The notes under the pieces were generated by a model. The model was not told the DNA's origin. It did no database searches and was given only the letters and a program-made list of their open reading frames with translations. From Phycisphaerales bacterium (GTDB lineage: Bacteria; Planctomycetota; Phycisphaerae; Phycisphaerales; UBA1924): 64,000 nt of DNA. The translations under genes were made by a program, and so were the position numbers. Positions 24,926-34,041 of the stretch are shown one piece after another (position 1 is the first letter of the stretch; every line of letters starts with the position of its first letter). Location: the NCBI GenBank assembly GCA_019744815.1, contig JAIEUA010000011.1:372001-436000 (forward strand), written 5' to 3'.

Positions 24926-25987
24926 TCATCCCGCGCGGCCGCGCCCAAACGCCCGGCGCCACGCTGCGAGCCGACTGGTTAACGGGGTCTCCCGCTCAGG
25001 GACCGCAGCGGCGGGTGCCGTGAGCCACTCGCGGGCGAGCGACTGAGCGAGCTGACGTATCTGCCCCGCGGCCGGGCTCGACGGGCTGGCGCTGACGACG
25101 CTGGTGCGGGACATCACCGCGTCCACCAATCTCGGGTCTTTGTGGATAACTCCGGCGAGCGGCAGGTCGAGCTTCAGGAACTCGCGACAGACCTTGGCGA
25201 TCCTTCCGTGGACAACCTGCCCTTGTTCTGTGTCGGCCGCTTGGTTCACCACCAAACGCAGGCGTGCGGCCGTGGCGCCGTGCGTGGAACCTTGGCGGGG
25301 CTGACTTGAGTAGCACTTGATCAATGCGTAGGCGTCGGCGATCGACGTGGGCTCGGGAGTGGCGACGACCAGAACCACGTCGGCGACATCCAGAAACGCG
25401 AACACGCCGGGCGAGATGCCCGCACCCGTGTCGATGAAGATCGCGTCGCTCCGGGCCTCGATCGCTACCAGCCCTCGCAGCAGAGACCGCTGCTCGGCGG
25501 GCGCGAGCTGCGTGATCCGCGAGACCCCGACCGAGCCGGGAACCAGCGAGAAGCCCAGAGGCGTGGGCACGCGGAGCGAGGCGAGGTCAGCGTCGCCCGA
25601 AGCGTGAGCGCCGACCCGACCATGAATCGGCCCGTCGGGCGCGGGCAGCGCGTGATGCAGCCGCCGGTGAACGCTGACCCCGCAGAGCACGTCGGCGTTG
25701 GCCATGCCCAGGTCGGCATCGAGCAGCGTGACGCCGTGGGAAGGAGCGAGTGCGGTGCAAAGACCGACCGCGAGATTGGTTTTCCCGACGCCGCCCTTGC
25801 CCGACGTGATCGCGAAGATGGGGGTCCTGCGACGCGACGGTTGCACGCCCGCCGCGGAACTCACGAGGTCCTGGATCTCGCGGGGACGAGTGCGAAACAG
25901 ATCGCGCAGCCGTGATGCCTGATCGCCGCCGTCGAAGCGGTCGCGCCCCGCGTCCGCGGGCATGGCGTTGGGATCGAAAAAGTTCAT
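24926..25987 (-). CDS. flhG: MinD-like flagellar number regulator FlhG/FleN
   Basis: The 353-residue ATPase belongs to the MinD/ParA group. The deviant Walker A is SGKGGVGKTN (Lys64 to Asn71), with LLDADLGMANAD and IDTGAGISP as further nucleotide-binding elements. An N-terminal extension with an R-LRDLF motif resembles the DQA(x)xLR segment by which FlhG stimulates FlhF (here DQASRLRDLF). The C-terminal part is arginine-rich (WRRAFGRGRA). FlhG limits flagellar number by acting on FlhF and basal-body proteins. Its ATG overlaps the flhF stop codon by 4 nt, so FlhF and FlhG are coupled. Confidence 0.92.
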   Translation of the reverse strand: MNFFDPNAMPADAGRDRFDGGDQASRLRDLFRTRPREIQDLVSSAAGVQPSRRRTPIFAITSGKGGVGKTNLAVGLCTALAPSHGVTLLDADLGMANADVLCGVSVHRRLHHALPAPDGPIHGRVGAHASGDADLASLRVPTPLGFSLVPGSVGVSRITQLAPAEQRSLLRGLVAIEARSDAIFIDTGAGISPGVFAFLDVADVVLVVATPEPTSIADAYALIKCYSSQPRQGSTHGATAARLRLVVNQAADTEQGQVVHGRIAKVCREFLKLDLPLAGVIHKDPRLVDAVMSRTSVVSASPSSPAAGQIRQLAQSLAREWLTAPAAAVPERETPLTSRLAAWRRAFGRGRAG

Positions 25988-27429
25988 GCGCGGCTGAACA
26001 CCGGAAGATCAAGAACCCAGCGGGCGAACCGCTCGGGGTTGGCGTGCTCGATGTCGTCAGGCACTTCCTGGCCGGTGGTCACGCAACCCAAGGGCAAGCC
26101 CAGCTCGCAAAGCACGTTGAACGCCGGGCCCAACGTGTCGGCCTCGTCGAGCTTGGTGAGCAGTATGCGGTCGGGCCTCAGCCGCGAGAACGCCGACGCG
26201 GACCGACGCATCACGCCCTCGGCGCTCCCAGCCGAGAGCGCGAGATGAATCTCCCCCGCTTCCGACGACTCGATGAATCGCCGCAGCTCTTCCAGACGCC
26301 GCTCGTCGGTCGGGGCACGTCCCGGTGTGTCGACGAAGACGATGTCACAGTCCGCGAGCTGCGCCCGGGCCGAGGCCACCTCCATCGGCGTCAGGGCGAC
26401 CTTCAGCGGCAGGCCGATAATGTTGGCATAGGTCCGAAGTTGGTCCACCGCCGCGATGCGGTAGGTGTCGCAGGTGATCAGCCCGACGCGTTGATTCTGG
26501 CGGAGCTTGCAGGTCGCGGCGATCTTGGCGATGGTCGTGGTCTTGCCGACGCCCGTCGAGCCCACCACCGCGATGGTGCGCGGGCCGGCCTTGGTCGAAG
26601 CGGGGCCGGGACCGGCGAGCATGCGGATGCGGGCCGCCATCCGCGACAAGAGCGTGTTCTGCACCGTGTTCTCGTCGCGCAGCTCGTGGGCCTCGAGCGT
26701 GTCGCGCACCTCGCCCAGAAGCGACTCGGCCAGCGTCGGAGCGATCAGCCGCTCGCTCAGCTTCAGCATCGCCGAGGCCAACGGGTCCGACGCGCCCACC
26801 GCCGGCGCAACCACGCCCGCCCGTGCCGAGGCCAGTCGCTGCTCTTGCAGTAATTGCCCGACGAGCTGCTTGATCGACGCGAGTTCCTCATCGATGGAGC
26901 GCACCGCGGCTTGCGTCGTCGGACGCAGCTCGACGCGGGTGGCCAACCCTCGGGCCGGGCTCGGGTGCGAGCGGGTCAGGGGCTTGTTCTCGATCGCAGG
27001 GATTGCCGCGGCCGGGGCGTTCGAGGACGCGTGCTCCGAGGTCGTCTCGGTCTTGCGCTCGGGCGCGACGACCTCAACCGGGCGCCGCGTGCCGTACTCG
27101 ATCGGCTGGAACGAATCCACCTCGGTCACCGCCGCGTTGCGGGTCGCCGCGGCCACCGCGGCCGGCGGGCGCGTCACAACCGCCACCGATGAATCCGCCG
27201 CACCTTCCGCCGCTGCCCGACCGGAAGACCGGCTCGCGATGCGCGGCTGCTTCACCGGCGTCTCCTGGTTCGACGCCGTGATCTCGTACATGTTCTTCGC
27301 GCCAAACCCCGCCACGCCACCCACTCGGATCGTCCGCGCGTGCAAGATCACGGCGTCCTGCCCGAGGTCGCGCTTCACCTCGGCCAGTGCGTCGGCCATC
27401 GAATTGCCGCGGTATGTCTTGAGCTGCAT
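25984..27429 (-). CDS. flhF: Flagellar SRP-type GTPase FlhF
   Basis: A 481-residue SRP-family GTPase that places the flagellum. An N-terminal B domain (MQLKTYRGNSMADALAEVKRDLGQDAVIL) and a long alanine/proline/arginine linker precede the NG domain. G motifs are VGSTGVGKTTTIAKIA (G1), TCDTYRIAAVDQL, VDTPGRAPTDERRL and TKLDEADTLG. The linker is longer than in Bacillus FlhF. Expression is coupled to flhG by an ATGA overlap. The gap 27430-27711 upstream contains a paired-hairpin repeat. Confidence 0.92.
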   Translation of the reverse strand: MQLKTYRGNSMADALAEVKRDLGQDAVILHARTIRVGGVAGFGAKNMYEITASNQETPVKQPRIASRSSGRAAAEGAADSSVAVVTRPPAAVAAATRNAAVTEVDSFQPIEYGTRRPVEVVAPERKTETTSEHASSNAPAAAIPAIENKPLTRSHPSPARGLATRVELRPTTQAAVRSIDEELASIKQLVGQLLQEQRLASARAGVVAPAVGASDPLASAMLKLSERLIAPTLAESLLGEVRDTLEAHELRDENTVQNTLLSRMAARIRMLAGPGPASTKAGPRTIAVVGSTGVGKTTTIAKIAATCKLRQNQRVGLITCDTYRIAAVDQLRTYANIIGLPLKVALTPMEVASARAQLADCDIVFVDTPGRAPTDERRLEELRRFIESSEAGEIHLALSAGSAEGVMRRSASAFSRLRPDRILLTKLDEADTLGPAFNVLCELGLPLGCVTTGQEVPDDIEHANPERFARWVLDLPVFSRA

Positions 27430-27589
27430 GCACGCCGTCCGTGGCTGAGAGAACAGATCGAACGTTCCGCGGCCTCCATGCCTTGGAACAACGCCGACGC
27501 GAACGCCGGCGACCCGATTCTATCAGAATATCGGAGCGGGCGCGCGCCCGGGTGCAATCACGGATGTGAAGTTCTCCGACCAGAACCCC

Positions 27590-27694
27590 AAGACACCGAG
27601 GCTGAGGCTGCTCGGAGCCGAAGCCTCGGACCGATCTCGCCACCAACACACGACATGAAGAGGCTTCCTCGCGGACTCTTCAGCCTCGGCGTCC
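27590..27694. repeat. Paired-hairpin repeat element, copy B
   Basis: A shorter relative of the element at 22612-22745. The left hairpin is at 27596-27629 (CCGAGGCT...AGCCTCGG), the right at 27658-27689, with a degenerate left arm (AAGAGGCT). Outer inverted repeats match at 13 of 15 positions. It lies between flhA and flhF, transcribed in the same direction. The rest of the gap 27430-27711 shows nothing else. Confidence 0.8.
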
Positions 27695-27711
27695 GCGGAA
27701 CCGGCTTTGCT

Positions 27712-29910
27712 TTACGCCGCTTTCGTCGTCTGGAGCAGCGAGTCCGGCGGCATCACCAGCGCCAGGCTCTCGACTTCCAGGCTCGGGATGATCTCGTTGT
27801 AGCCCAGCACCGCCACGCCCGGGATGTGCGGCTCGAGAATCTGGCGCACCACCGCCCGGACCTGCGGCGAAGAGATGACAACCGCGGGATGCCCGCCCGC
27901 CGTCACCAGCTGAATCGACCGAGACACGTGGTCCGCGATCTGGTTGGCGACCCGGGCGGGCATGTTCACCGTCGTGCCCCCCGGACCGCGATCGATGTAC
28001 CCGTTCACGATGTCCTCGAGGCTCGGGTCGAGCGTCACGCAGACCAGCCGCTGCTTCAGCCCGTCGCGGGATGCATACTGCCCGCAGATCGTCCGCCGCA
28101 GCGCGTTGCGGACGTACTCGGTCAGCACCTCGACGTCCTTGGTCTTGGGTGCCCACTCGGACAGCGCCTCCAGGATCGCCTCCAGATCGCGGATCGGCAC
28201 CCGCTCGCGAAGCAGGTTCTGCATGATCTTCTGCAGCTCGGTGGGCTTGAGGATGTTCGGGATGACCTCTTCGACCAGCTTGGGAGCCTTCTCTTTGAGC
28301 TGCTCCAGCAGGTTGCCAACTTCCTCGCGGGTCAGCAGTTCGTCGGCGTGACGCTTCACGACCTCTGTCAAATGCGTTGCCAGCACCGCGGTCGGCTCGA
28401 CCACGGTGTAGTTCATGGTCTCGGCCCGGGCACGCAGCGCCGGGTCGATCCACCAGGCGTCCAGCCCGAATGCCGGCTCTTTCGTGGGGTCGCCGGGGAT
28501 CGGCCCGCTGGCGAGGCCCGGGTCCATGGCGAGCAGCTTGCCCGGCCGCGTCTGGCCGATCGCGATCGGGTTGCCGCGGATCTTGATCCGGTACTCGGTC
28601 GACGAGAGCTGGAGATTGTCGCGGATGCGGACCGGCGGCATGACCAGCCCGAACTCGGCGGCGAGCTGACGGCGTGTGGCGGAGATGCGGTCCAGGAGAT
28701 CGCCTCCCTGCCCCGCGTCCACCAGCGAGACCAACGCGTAACCGACTTCGATCTCGAGCGTGTCGATCTTCAGCACCTGTTCGACCGGCGGCGCGGGCGG
28801 CGCTTCGACGCTCTTGGCGTCTGATGCGGCCTGCGCCGTCGCTCGGTCACGGGTGATCCGGTTCAGCGAGAACGCCACGGCCGCCAGTCCAGCCGCGGTC
28901 ACCAGCAGCGGGACCGTCGGCAGCGGCGTCAGGCTCAGCAGCACCAGAAAGCCGGACGTGATGTACAAGCCCTTGGGCTGACTGATGAGCTGACCGGTCA
29001 TCTCATCGCCAAGGTCTTCCTTGCTGCCCGAGCGGGTGACGATGAGGGCCGAAGCGATCGCGATCACGAACGACGGAATCTGGCTGGTGAGGCCGTCGCC
29101 GATGGTGAGCTTGGTGAAGACCTCCATCGTGCGGGACGCGTCCCAGCCCTTCATGACCATGCCGACGCCGAAGCCGCCGATCACGTTGACGACGGTGATG
29201 ATGATGCCCGCGATGGCATCGCCGCGGACGAACTTGGAGGCACCGTCCATCGCGCCGAAGAAGTCGGCCTCTTGCGAGATCGCCTCACGCCGGCGCCGCG
29301 CTTCCTGCTCGTCGATCAGCCCCGCGTTCAGGTCGCTGTCGATCGCCATCTGCTTGCCCGGCATGGCGTCCAACGTGAACCGGGCGGCGACTTCCGAGAT
29401 GCGGGTCGCACCCTTGGTGATCACGACCCACTGCACCAGCACCAGAATCAAGAAGATCACCACGCCGACGAAGAGATTCGCCCCGGCAACGAACTCGCCG
29501 AAGGCCATGATCACATGACCCGCGACCGCGGCGGCCTCGTCGGGCGTCGCGGCGTCCGCGGTCAGGATCAGCCTCGTGCTCGCCACGTTCAGCACCAGCC
29601 GGAAGAGCGTCGTCGCCAGGAGCAGCGACGGGAACACGCTGAACTCCAAGGGCTTCTGCATCTGGATCGTGGTCAGCAGCACCACGACCGCCAGGCTCAT
29701 GTTCACGCAGATCAGGACGTCCATCACCGCCGGCGGCAGCGGCACCAGCAAGACGCCCAGCATCAACACGAACGAGATCGGGACGATCAGCCCGCGGTAC
29801 TTGTGGATCCCCTTCATCCAGCCCGGCATCACCTGCGTCAACGGCACTTCGACCGGCTTCACGGCCGGCGACGACTTGGGTGCGGGAGGTTTGAGGGCGG
29901 CTTTGGCCAT
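27712..29910 (-). CDS. flhA: Flagellar export gate protein FlhA
   Basis: A 732-residue central component of the flagellar type III export gate in the inner membrane. About eight helices fill residues 40-345, with the family motif NVASTRLIL and the cytoplasmic loop RFTLDAMPGKQMAIDSDLNAG that carries essential charged residues. The C-terminal cytoplasmic domain (about 375-732) binds chaperone-substrate complexes. The first 30 residues are proline/lysine-rich. No ribosome-binding site is seen; the leader is a pyrimidine-rich tandem repeat on this strand (29921-29952). It lies 53 nt after flhB. Confidence 0.95.
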   Translation of the reverse strand: MAKAALKPPAPKSSPAVKPVEVPLTQVMPGWMKGIHKYRGLIVPISFVLMLGVLLVPLPPAVMDVLICVNMSLAVVVLLTTIQMQKPLEFSVFPSLLLATTLFRLVLNVASTRLILTADAATPDEAAAVAGHVIMAFGEFVAGANLFVGVVIFLILVLVQWVVITKGATRISEVAARFTLDAMPGKQMAIDSDLNAGLIDEQEARRRREAISQEADFFGAMDGASKFVRGDAIAGIIITVVNVIGGFGVGMVMKGWDASRTMEVFTKLTIGDGLTSQIPSFVIAIASALIVTRSGSKEDLGDEMTGQLISQPKGLYITSGFLVLLSLTPLPTVPLLVTAAGLAAVAFSLNRITRDRATAQAASDAKSVEAPPAPPVEQVLKIDTLEIEVGYALVSLVDAGQGGDLLDRISATRRQLAAEFGLVMPPVRIRDNLQLSSTEYRIKIRGNPIAIGQTRPGKLLAMDPGLASGPIPGDPTKEPAFGLDAWWIDPALRARAETMNYTVVEPTAVLATHLTEVVKRHADELLTREEVGNLLEQLKEKAPKLVEEVIPNILKPTELQKIMQNLLRERVPIRDLEAILEALSEWAPKTKDVEVLTEYVRNALRRTICGQYASRDGLKQRLVCVTLDPSLEDIVNGYIDRGPGGTTVNMPARVANQIADHVSRSIQLVTAGGHPAVVISSPQVRAVVRQILEPHIPGVAVLGYNEIIPSLEVESLALVMPPDSLLQTTKAA

Positions 29911-29920
29911 GGTTCAGAAA

Positions 29921-29952
29921 GAGACGGAGAGACAAAGAGACGGAGAGACGAA
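29921..29952. repeat. 16-bp tandem repeat in the flhA leader
   Basis: Two copies of a 16-bp purine-rich unit (GAGACGGAGAGACAAA at 29921-29936 and a copy with one change at 29937-29952) lie just upstream of the flhA start. Sense strand of flhA reads as pyrimidine-rich. Confidence 0.75.
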
Positions 29953-29963
29953 GTGTGGCCAAG

Positions 29964-31031
29964 TCATGCCGCTCGACCCTCGAGGCGGTAGACGTACGCC
30001 AGCACTTCCGCGACGGCCTGATACTGCTCCTGCGGGATCTCCTGCCCAACCTCGACCGCGGCATACAGAGCCCGCGCCAGCGCGGGACGCTCCACCATCG
30101 GCACCGCGTGCAGGCTCGCGAGCTGACGGATCCGCATCGCCATGAAGTCGGCGCCCTTGGCGACCACCCGCGGGGCCGCCATCTTCTCCGGGTCGTACTT
30201 GATCGCCACCGAGAAGTGCGTGGGATTGGTCACCACCACATCGGCGCTCGGCACCGCCTGGCCCACGCGCTGCATCGCGATCGCCCGCATCATCTGGCGG
30301 CGACGGTGGCGCACGTGCGGGTCGCCGTCCATGCTCTTGCGCTCTTCCTTGACCTCGTGCTTGGTCATCCGCAGGTCCTTGGTGAGCTGCCAGCGTTGGT
30401 AGAAGAAATCGCCAAAGCCGATCACGAGCATGACCACGATCAGCCACGTCGCCAGGTTCAGCATCAGCGTCCAGATGCGGTGCAGTCCGGCGACGGTTGT
30501 CAGCTCGGGCAACCGGACAAGCTGCGGCAGCTCGGGCACGACGACGAGGTACGCGATTAGCGTGATCAGCAGCACCTTGGCCACACCCAGCACCGTCTTC
30601 ACCGCTCCCCGCATCGAGAAGAGCCGCCCCAGTCCCGCGATCGGGTTCAGGCGGTTGAGGTCCGGCTGCAGAGGCTCGGACGTGAACAAAGCCCCGTACT
30701 GCACGAAGTGACCGACCACGCTGATGAGCACGAACGCGGCAAAGAACGGCAGAACCGCGACCGCGCTCTGGGCCGCGGCAAAGAGCACCGAATGCGTCAG
30801 CCCGCCCAGCTCGAGCGCCGCGAGCCCGCCGGAATCCTCCAGCGTTCGACGCATCATCGTGCCCATGGACTTGACCAGCAGGCTCCCCATGAGCAGAAGC
30901 ATGATGAGCACGCCCGCCCAATCGATCGCGGAGACCAGGTCCTGGCTCTTGGCGATCTGGCCCTTGTTGCGGGCATCTTCATACTTCCGCCCCGTCGGGG
31001 CCTCGGTCCGTTCGCCCATTTCTTCAGCCAT
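29964..31031 (-). CDS. flhB: Flagellar export switch protein FlhB
   Basis: The 355-residue protein has a charged N-terminus, four transmembrane helices (between about 30 and 210) and a cytoplasmic domain containing the self-cleavage motif NPTH at residues 269-272, the same location as in enterobacterial FlhB. Cleavage between Asn and Pro switches export specificity from hook to filament type. The ending EVLAYVYRL is typical. The start overlaps the 3' end of fliR by 8 nt, so translation is likely coupled. Confidence 0.95.
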   Translation of the reverse strand: MAEEMGERTEAPTGRKYEDARNKGQIAKSQDLVSAIDWAGVLIMLLLMGSLLVKSMGTMMRRTLEDSGGLAALELGGLTHSVLFAAAQSAVAVLPFFAAFVLISVVGHFVQYGALFTSEPLQPDLNRLNPIAGLGRLFSMRGAVKTVLGVAKVLLITLIAYLVVVPELPQLVRLPELTTVAGLHRIWTLMLNLATWLIVVMLVIGFGDFFYQRWQLTKDLRMTKHEVKEERKSMDGDPHVRHRRRQMMRAIAMQRVGQAVPSADVVVTNPTHFSVAIKYDPEKMAAPRVVAKGADFMAMRIRQLASLHAVPMVERPALARALYAAVEVGQEIPQEQYQAVAEVLAYVYRLEGRAA

Positions 31032-31842
31032 GGGTCCCTCCCGTGGCGCTTGAGGCCTGTGGCGAAGTCAGCGTCCGGGACCACTGGTCGATCGTGTTCA
31101 TGACGTCGTGCAGCTCGTCGCCGCAGACCCGGCCGATGACGGGCATCGCGATCGTCAGGATCGCGATGCCCGCGAGGACCTTGACGGTAAACCCGACGCT
31201 CATGATGTTGATCGCGGGCATGGTCTTGGCGATGACCGCGAAGACCACGATCAGAAGCAGGATCGCCGCCGCCACCGGCATCGCGATGCGGATCGCCAGC
31301 TCGAGCGAGGAGCCGAGCACGCCCAGCATGGTCTGCAGAGGGGCCTGTGTGAAACCGATGCCACCCGGAGCGACTCGCTCGAACGTCGACACAACCGCCC
31401 GGAACACATGCTCCAGCCCGCCGCCGGCGAGATACCCGGCGAAGATCATGAACATCAAGAGCTGGCTGAGCACGTCGCTCTCGGCGTCGGTTTCTGGGTT
31501 GTAGACCTTGGCCAGGCCGTAGCCCATCTGCTGACCGACCAGCACGCCGCCCATCTCGGCCGCCGCGATCGGCATCGATGCGAGGAAGCCGATCACGTAG
31601 CCGATCAACGCCTCACCTACCACCATCGGAACGAGCTGCAACACAGAAATCTCGCTCGGATTCAGGGGCCACGCGGGCGTGAGCGGGTAGACGCAGCCCG
31701 AGAGCGCAATCGCGGTGAGCACCTTCACGCGGCCCGGGATCATCGGGCTGCTGATCATCGGCGCGGAGATGAACAACCCCGCGATGCGGAACGCCACCAG
31801 CGTGAAGGGGATCAGGTGTTGGATCAAGGGCTCGAGTGTCAT
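31024..31842 (-). CDS. fliR: Flagellar export gate protein FliR
   Basis: A 272-residue integral membrane protein with about six hydrophobic segments, from MTLEPLIQHLIPFTLVAFRIAGLF to the C-terminal IGRVCGDELHDVM region. It helps form the export pore with FliP and FliQ. The ATG at 31842 begins the conserved part; a longer upstream frame overlaps fliQ and is not protein-like. Family motif region FISAPMISSPMIPGRVK is clear. It overlaps flhB by 8 nt and follows fliQ by 20 nt. Confidence 0.93.
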   Translation of the reverse strand: MTLEPLIQHLIPFTLVAFRIAGLFISAPMISSPMIPGRVKVLTAIALSGCVYPLTPAWPLNPSEISVLQLVPMVVGEALIGYVIGFLASMPIAAAEMGGVLVGQQMGYGLAKVYNPETDAESDVLSQLLMFMIFAGYLAGGGLEHVFRAVVSTFERVAPGGIGFTQAPLQTMLGVLGSSLELAIRIAMPVAAAILLLIVVFAVIAKTMPAINIMSVGFTVKVLAGIAILTIAMPVIGRVCGDELHDVMNTIDQWSRTLTSPQASSATGGTHG

Positions 31843-31862
31843 GGCAACGAAGCAAACACCAC

Positions 31863-32126
31863 TCACGCACCAACCGACATGGTGAACAACTCGATCGCGT
31901 ACTCCGCGAGCTTGATGAACGTCCAGGGCAGCAGCACCGCCGCCACGAGCACCATGACGACGATCTTGGGAACCAGAGCCAGCGTTTGATCCTGAATCGA
32001 GGTCACCGCCTGGAGGATGCTGATCACCAGGCCGACCAGGATCCCCGCCATCAGCACGGGCGCGGCGATCTTCAGCGTGACCACCAGGCACTGGCGAACG
32101 AGCTCGAGCTGGGCTTCGTCGAACAT
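31863..32126 (-). CDS. fliQ: Flagellar export gate protein FliQ
   Basis: The 87-residue protein has two transmembrane helices (about 15-42 and 48-72) and the conserved VGLVISILQAVTSIQDQTL block typical of FliQ, with four copies expected per export pore. Its length matches the family (85-90). It begins 8 nt after fliP ends and precedes fliR by 20 nt, the standard fliPQR order. Confidence 0.95.
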   Translation of the reverse strand: MFDEAQLELVRQCLVVTLKIAAPVLMAGILVGLVISILQAVTSIQDQTLALVPKIVVMVLVAAVLLPWTFIKLAEYAIELFTMSVGA

Positions 32127-32134
32127 CGTGCACC

Positions 32135-33094
32135 TCAGGAAGTAAGCGGCGAGCCGGCAACGAAACCGCGGAGCAACCCGCCGACCACCAGTTGCCAGCC
32201 ATCGACCATCACAAACAGCAGCAGCTTGAACGGCAGGCTGATCAGCACCGGCGGCAGCATCATGATGCTCATCGAGATCAACAGCGCGCTGATGACCATG
32301 TCGATCACCAGGAACGGCAGATAGATCCGGAAGCCCAGCAGAAACGCGGTCTTCAGCTCGCTCAGCATGAACGCCGGCACCAGCGAGATCATGTCCACGC
32401 TGGCGCGTGTCAGCTTCTCGGGCTCGCTGGTGTCGATGCCGCGGTACTCGAGAATCGTGTACAGCGAGTTCCAGTTCCCCGTCGCCTCGATCTGATCGAA
32501 CATGAAGTCCCGGATCGGCTGGCGGGCCTTGAGCCACAGCGTCTCCGCGTCGCGGATCTCGCCCCGGTTAAAGGGCACCACCGCCTCGCGGTACACCCGG
32601 TCGTAGGTCGGCGCCATCACCAGCATCGTCATGAACAACGCCAACGCCGTGATGACCTGCGGCGGGGGCACGCCCTGGGCCCCGATCGCCTGCTTGAGCA
32701 GCCCGAGCACGATCAGGATCCGCGGGAAGCACGTCGTCATCAGCACGATCGCCGGCGCGAGCGAGATGACGGTCAGCAGGATCAGGATCGTCACCGGCGT
32801 GGAGAGCGCCGCCAGCGGCGCATCCGCCGATCCGCTCGGCGTCTGCGAGTTCGCGCCGGGGAGCGCTTTCCCGGCGGCCTCCAGCATCGTGAGCGGGTTG
32901 AACGACGACACACCCGGCGCCGGGAACGCCTCGGAGATCGCCTTGTCCATCGCCGGCCTCTGACCAGGCATCACCGGGCGGCTGCCCTGGTACTCCGGCA
33001 GCGGCGGGCCGATGGTCTGGCCCGATGCGATCGGTGCGATCGATCCGAGACCGATCGCAACAACCGCGGCGATGAACAGCAAGACACGGTTCAC
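32135..33094 (-). CDS. fliP: Flagellar export gate protein FliP
   Basis: A 319-residue protein with a cleavable signal peptide (hydrophobic 4-20), a proline-rich spacer and then the FliP domain: TVISLAPAIVLMTTCFPRIL, the QVITALALFMTM helix, a periplasmic segment with ARQPIRDFM, and the final helices IYLPFLVIDMVISALL and ISLPFKLLLF. FliP forms a pentamer at the centre of the export pore. Start is GTG at 33094, overlapping the fliO stop codon by 4 nt. Confidence 0.95.
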   Translation of the reverse strand: MNRVLLFIAAVVAIGLGSIAPIASGQTIGPPLPEYQGSRPVMPGQRPAMDKAISEAFPAPGVSSFNPLTMLEAAGKALPGANSQTPSGSADAPLAALSTPVTILILLTVISLAPAIVLMTTCFPRILIVLGLLKQAIGAQGVPPPQVITALALFMTMLVMAPTYDRVYREAVVPFNRGEIRDAETLWLKARQPIRDFMFDQIEATGNWNSLYTILEYRGIDTSEPEKLTRASVDMISLVPAFMLSELKTAFLLGFRIYLPFLVIDMVISALLISMSIMMLPPVLISLPFKLLLFVMVDGWQLVVGGLLRGFVAGSPLTS

Positions 33095-33960
33095 GCCGCA
33101 CCCCCGCCGCGGATCGCGTGCAGTCGGCTGCGGATCGACGCCGCGGCTTGGGCGCCCGTCAGTTCGACCGTCGTTCTCGTCGAGGCGACCGGACGAGTCT
33201 GAGGCAGCAGCACCGGAGCGGCGCGGCGAGACAGAACCTCCGGAGTCGAACGACGATCGGGAACCGCACCGACCCTTTCGATGGTGTCGACCGCCTCGCG
33301 GTCGAGGGACTTGAACACGGATGCAAACCTGTTGGCCAGCGAGTTTGCGTCCGCCTCGTTGACCTTGGTCAGGATCGAGGCCACATCCTCGGGCTCGCTC
33401 AGCTCGCACAGCGTGGTGAGCTGCGATCCGCCGAGCCGCCCGGTCCGATTTTGGCTAAGCAGCAGCACACGCCGATCGACCTTCAGCAGCACCAGCGTCT
33501 GCGACCGCGACAGCGGGTAGCGCCCGAGCACCTCGAGAATTCCAGCGGGAGAACGCCCGCCGGCCCCGAACTGCGACCCCAACCCGCCACGCTTGCGGAG
33601 CACGATCGCCACGCCCCCGGCCAGCATCGCGATCAACCCCACCACCACAACCAGCGGCCCCAGCACGCCCGCCAACGGGTTCTCGCCGGTCGCCTTGGAC
33701 TTGCCGTCCGAGACAGCGCCGCCCGAGACCTCCGGCTTGACCGATTTGGTGCGCCCCGCCAGCGACGGCCGCGAACCGACGCCGCCGAGCGGCTTCGACT
33801 CGCTCGACGCAACCTCCGTCCCCGCGACGGATGGCTGCACGTCGGGTGTCAACACCGCTGGGCCCGCCACGTCTCCCAAGACCGGCCCCGCTGGCTCCGC
33901 GATCGCGCCCACCGCGAGAGCGGCGCTGAGGGCAATGGAGATGGCCACGGTGCGGATCAC
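33091..33960 (-). CDS. fliO: FliO-like flagellar export accessory protein
   Basis: The 289-residue product begins with a signal-like hydrophobic segment, followed by a long Ser/Gly/Pro linker, one transmembrane helix (about 100-120) and a short cytoplasmic domain with the FliO-type ILEVLGRYPLSRSQTLVLLKVDRRVLLL. FliO helps FliP assemble. Position directly before fliP and after fliN supports the call. Start at GTG 33960 is uncertain; TTG at 34017 or another GTG would lengthen the N-terminus. The C-terminal ~120 residues beyond the core are not typical of FliO. Confidence 0.85.
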   Translation of the reverse strand: MIRTVAISIALSAALAVGAIAEPAGPVLGDVAGPAVLTPDVQPSVAGTEVASSESKPLGGVGSRPSLAGRTKSVKPEVSGGAVSDGKSKATGENPLAGVLGPLVVVVGLIAMLAGGVAIVLRKRGGLGSQFGAGGRSPAGILEVLGRYPLSRSQTLVLLKVDRRVLLLSQNRTGRLGGSQLTTLCELSEPEDVASILTKVNEADANSLANRFASVFKSLDREAVDTIERVGAVPDRRSTPEVLSRRAAPVLLPQTRPVASTRTTVELTGAQAAASIRSRLHAIRGGGAA

Positions 33961-34041
33961 GGATCGACATCCTGTCGCTGAACTCGGCGTGCTCCGCACG
34001 CCGCAACTCTCGAACAAACGGGGCGAACGCTGAATCCGGAA

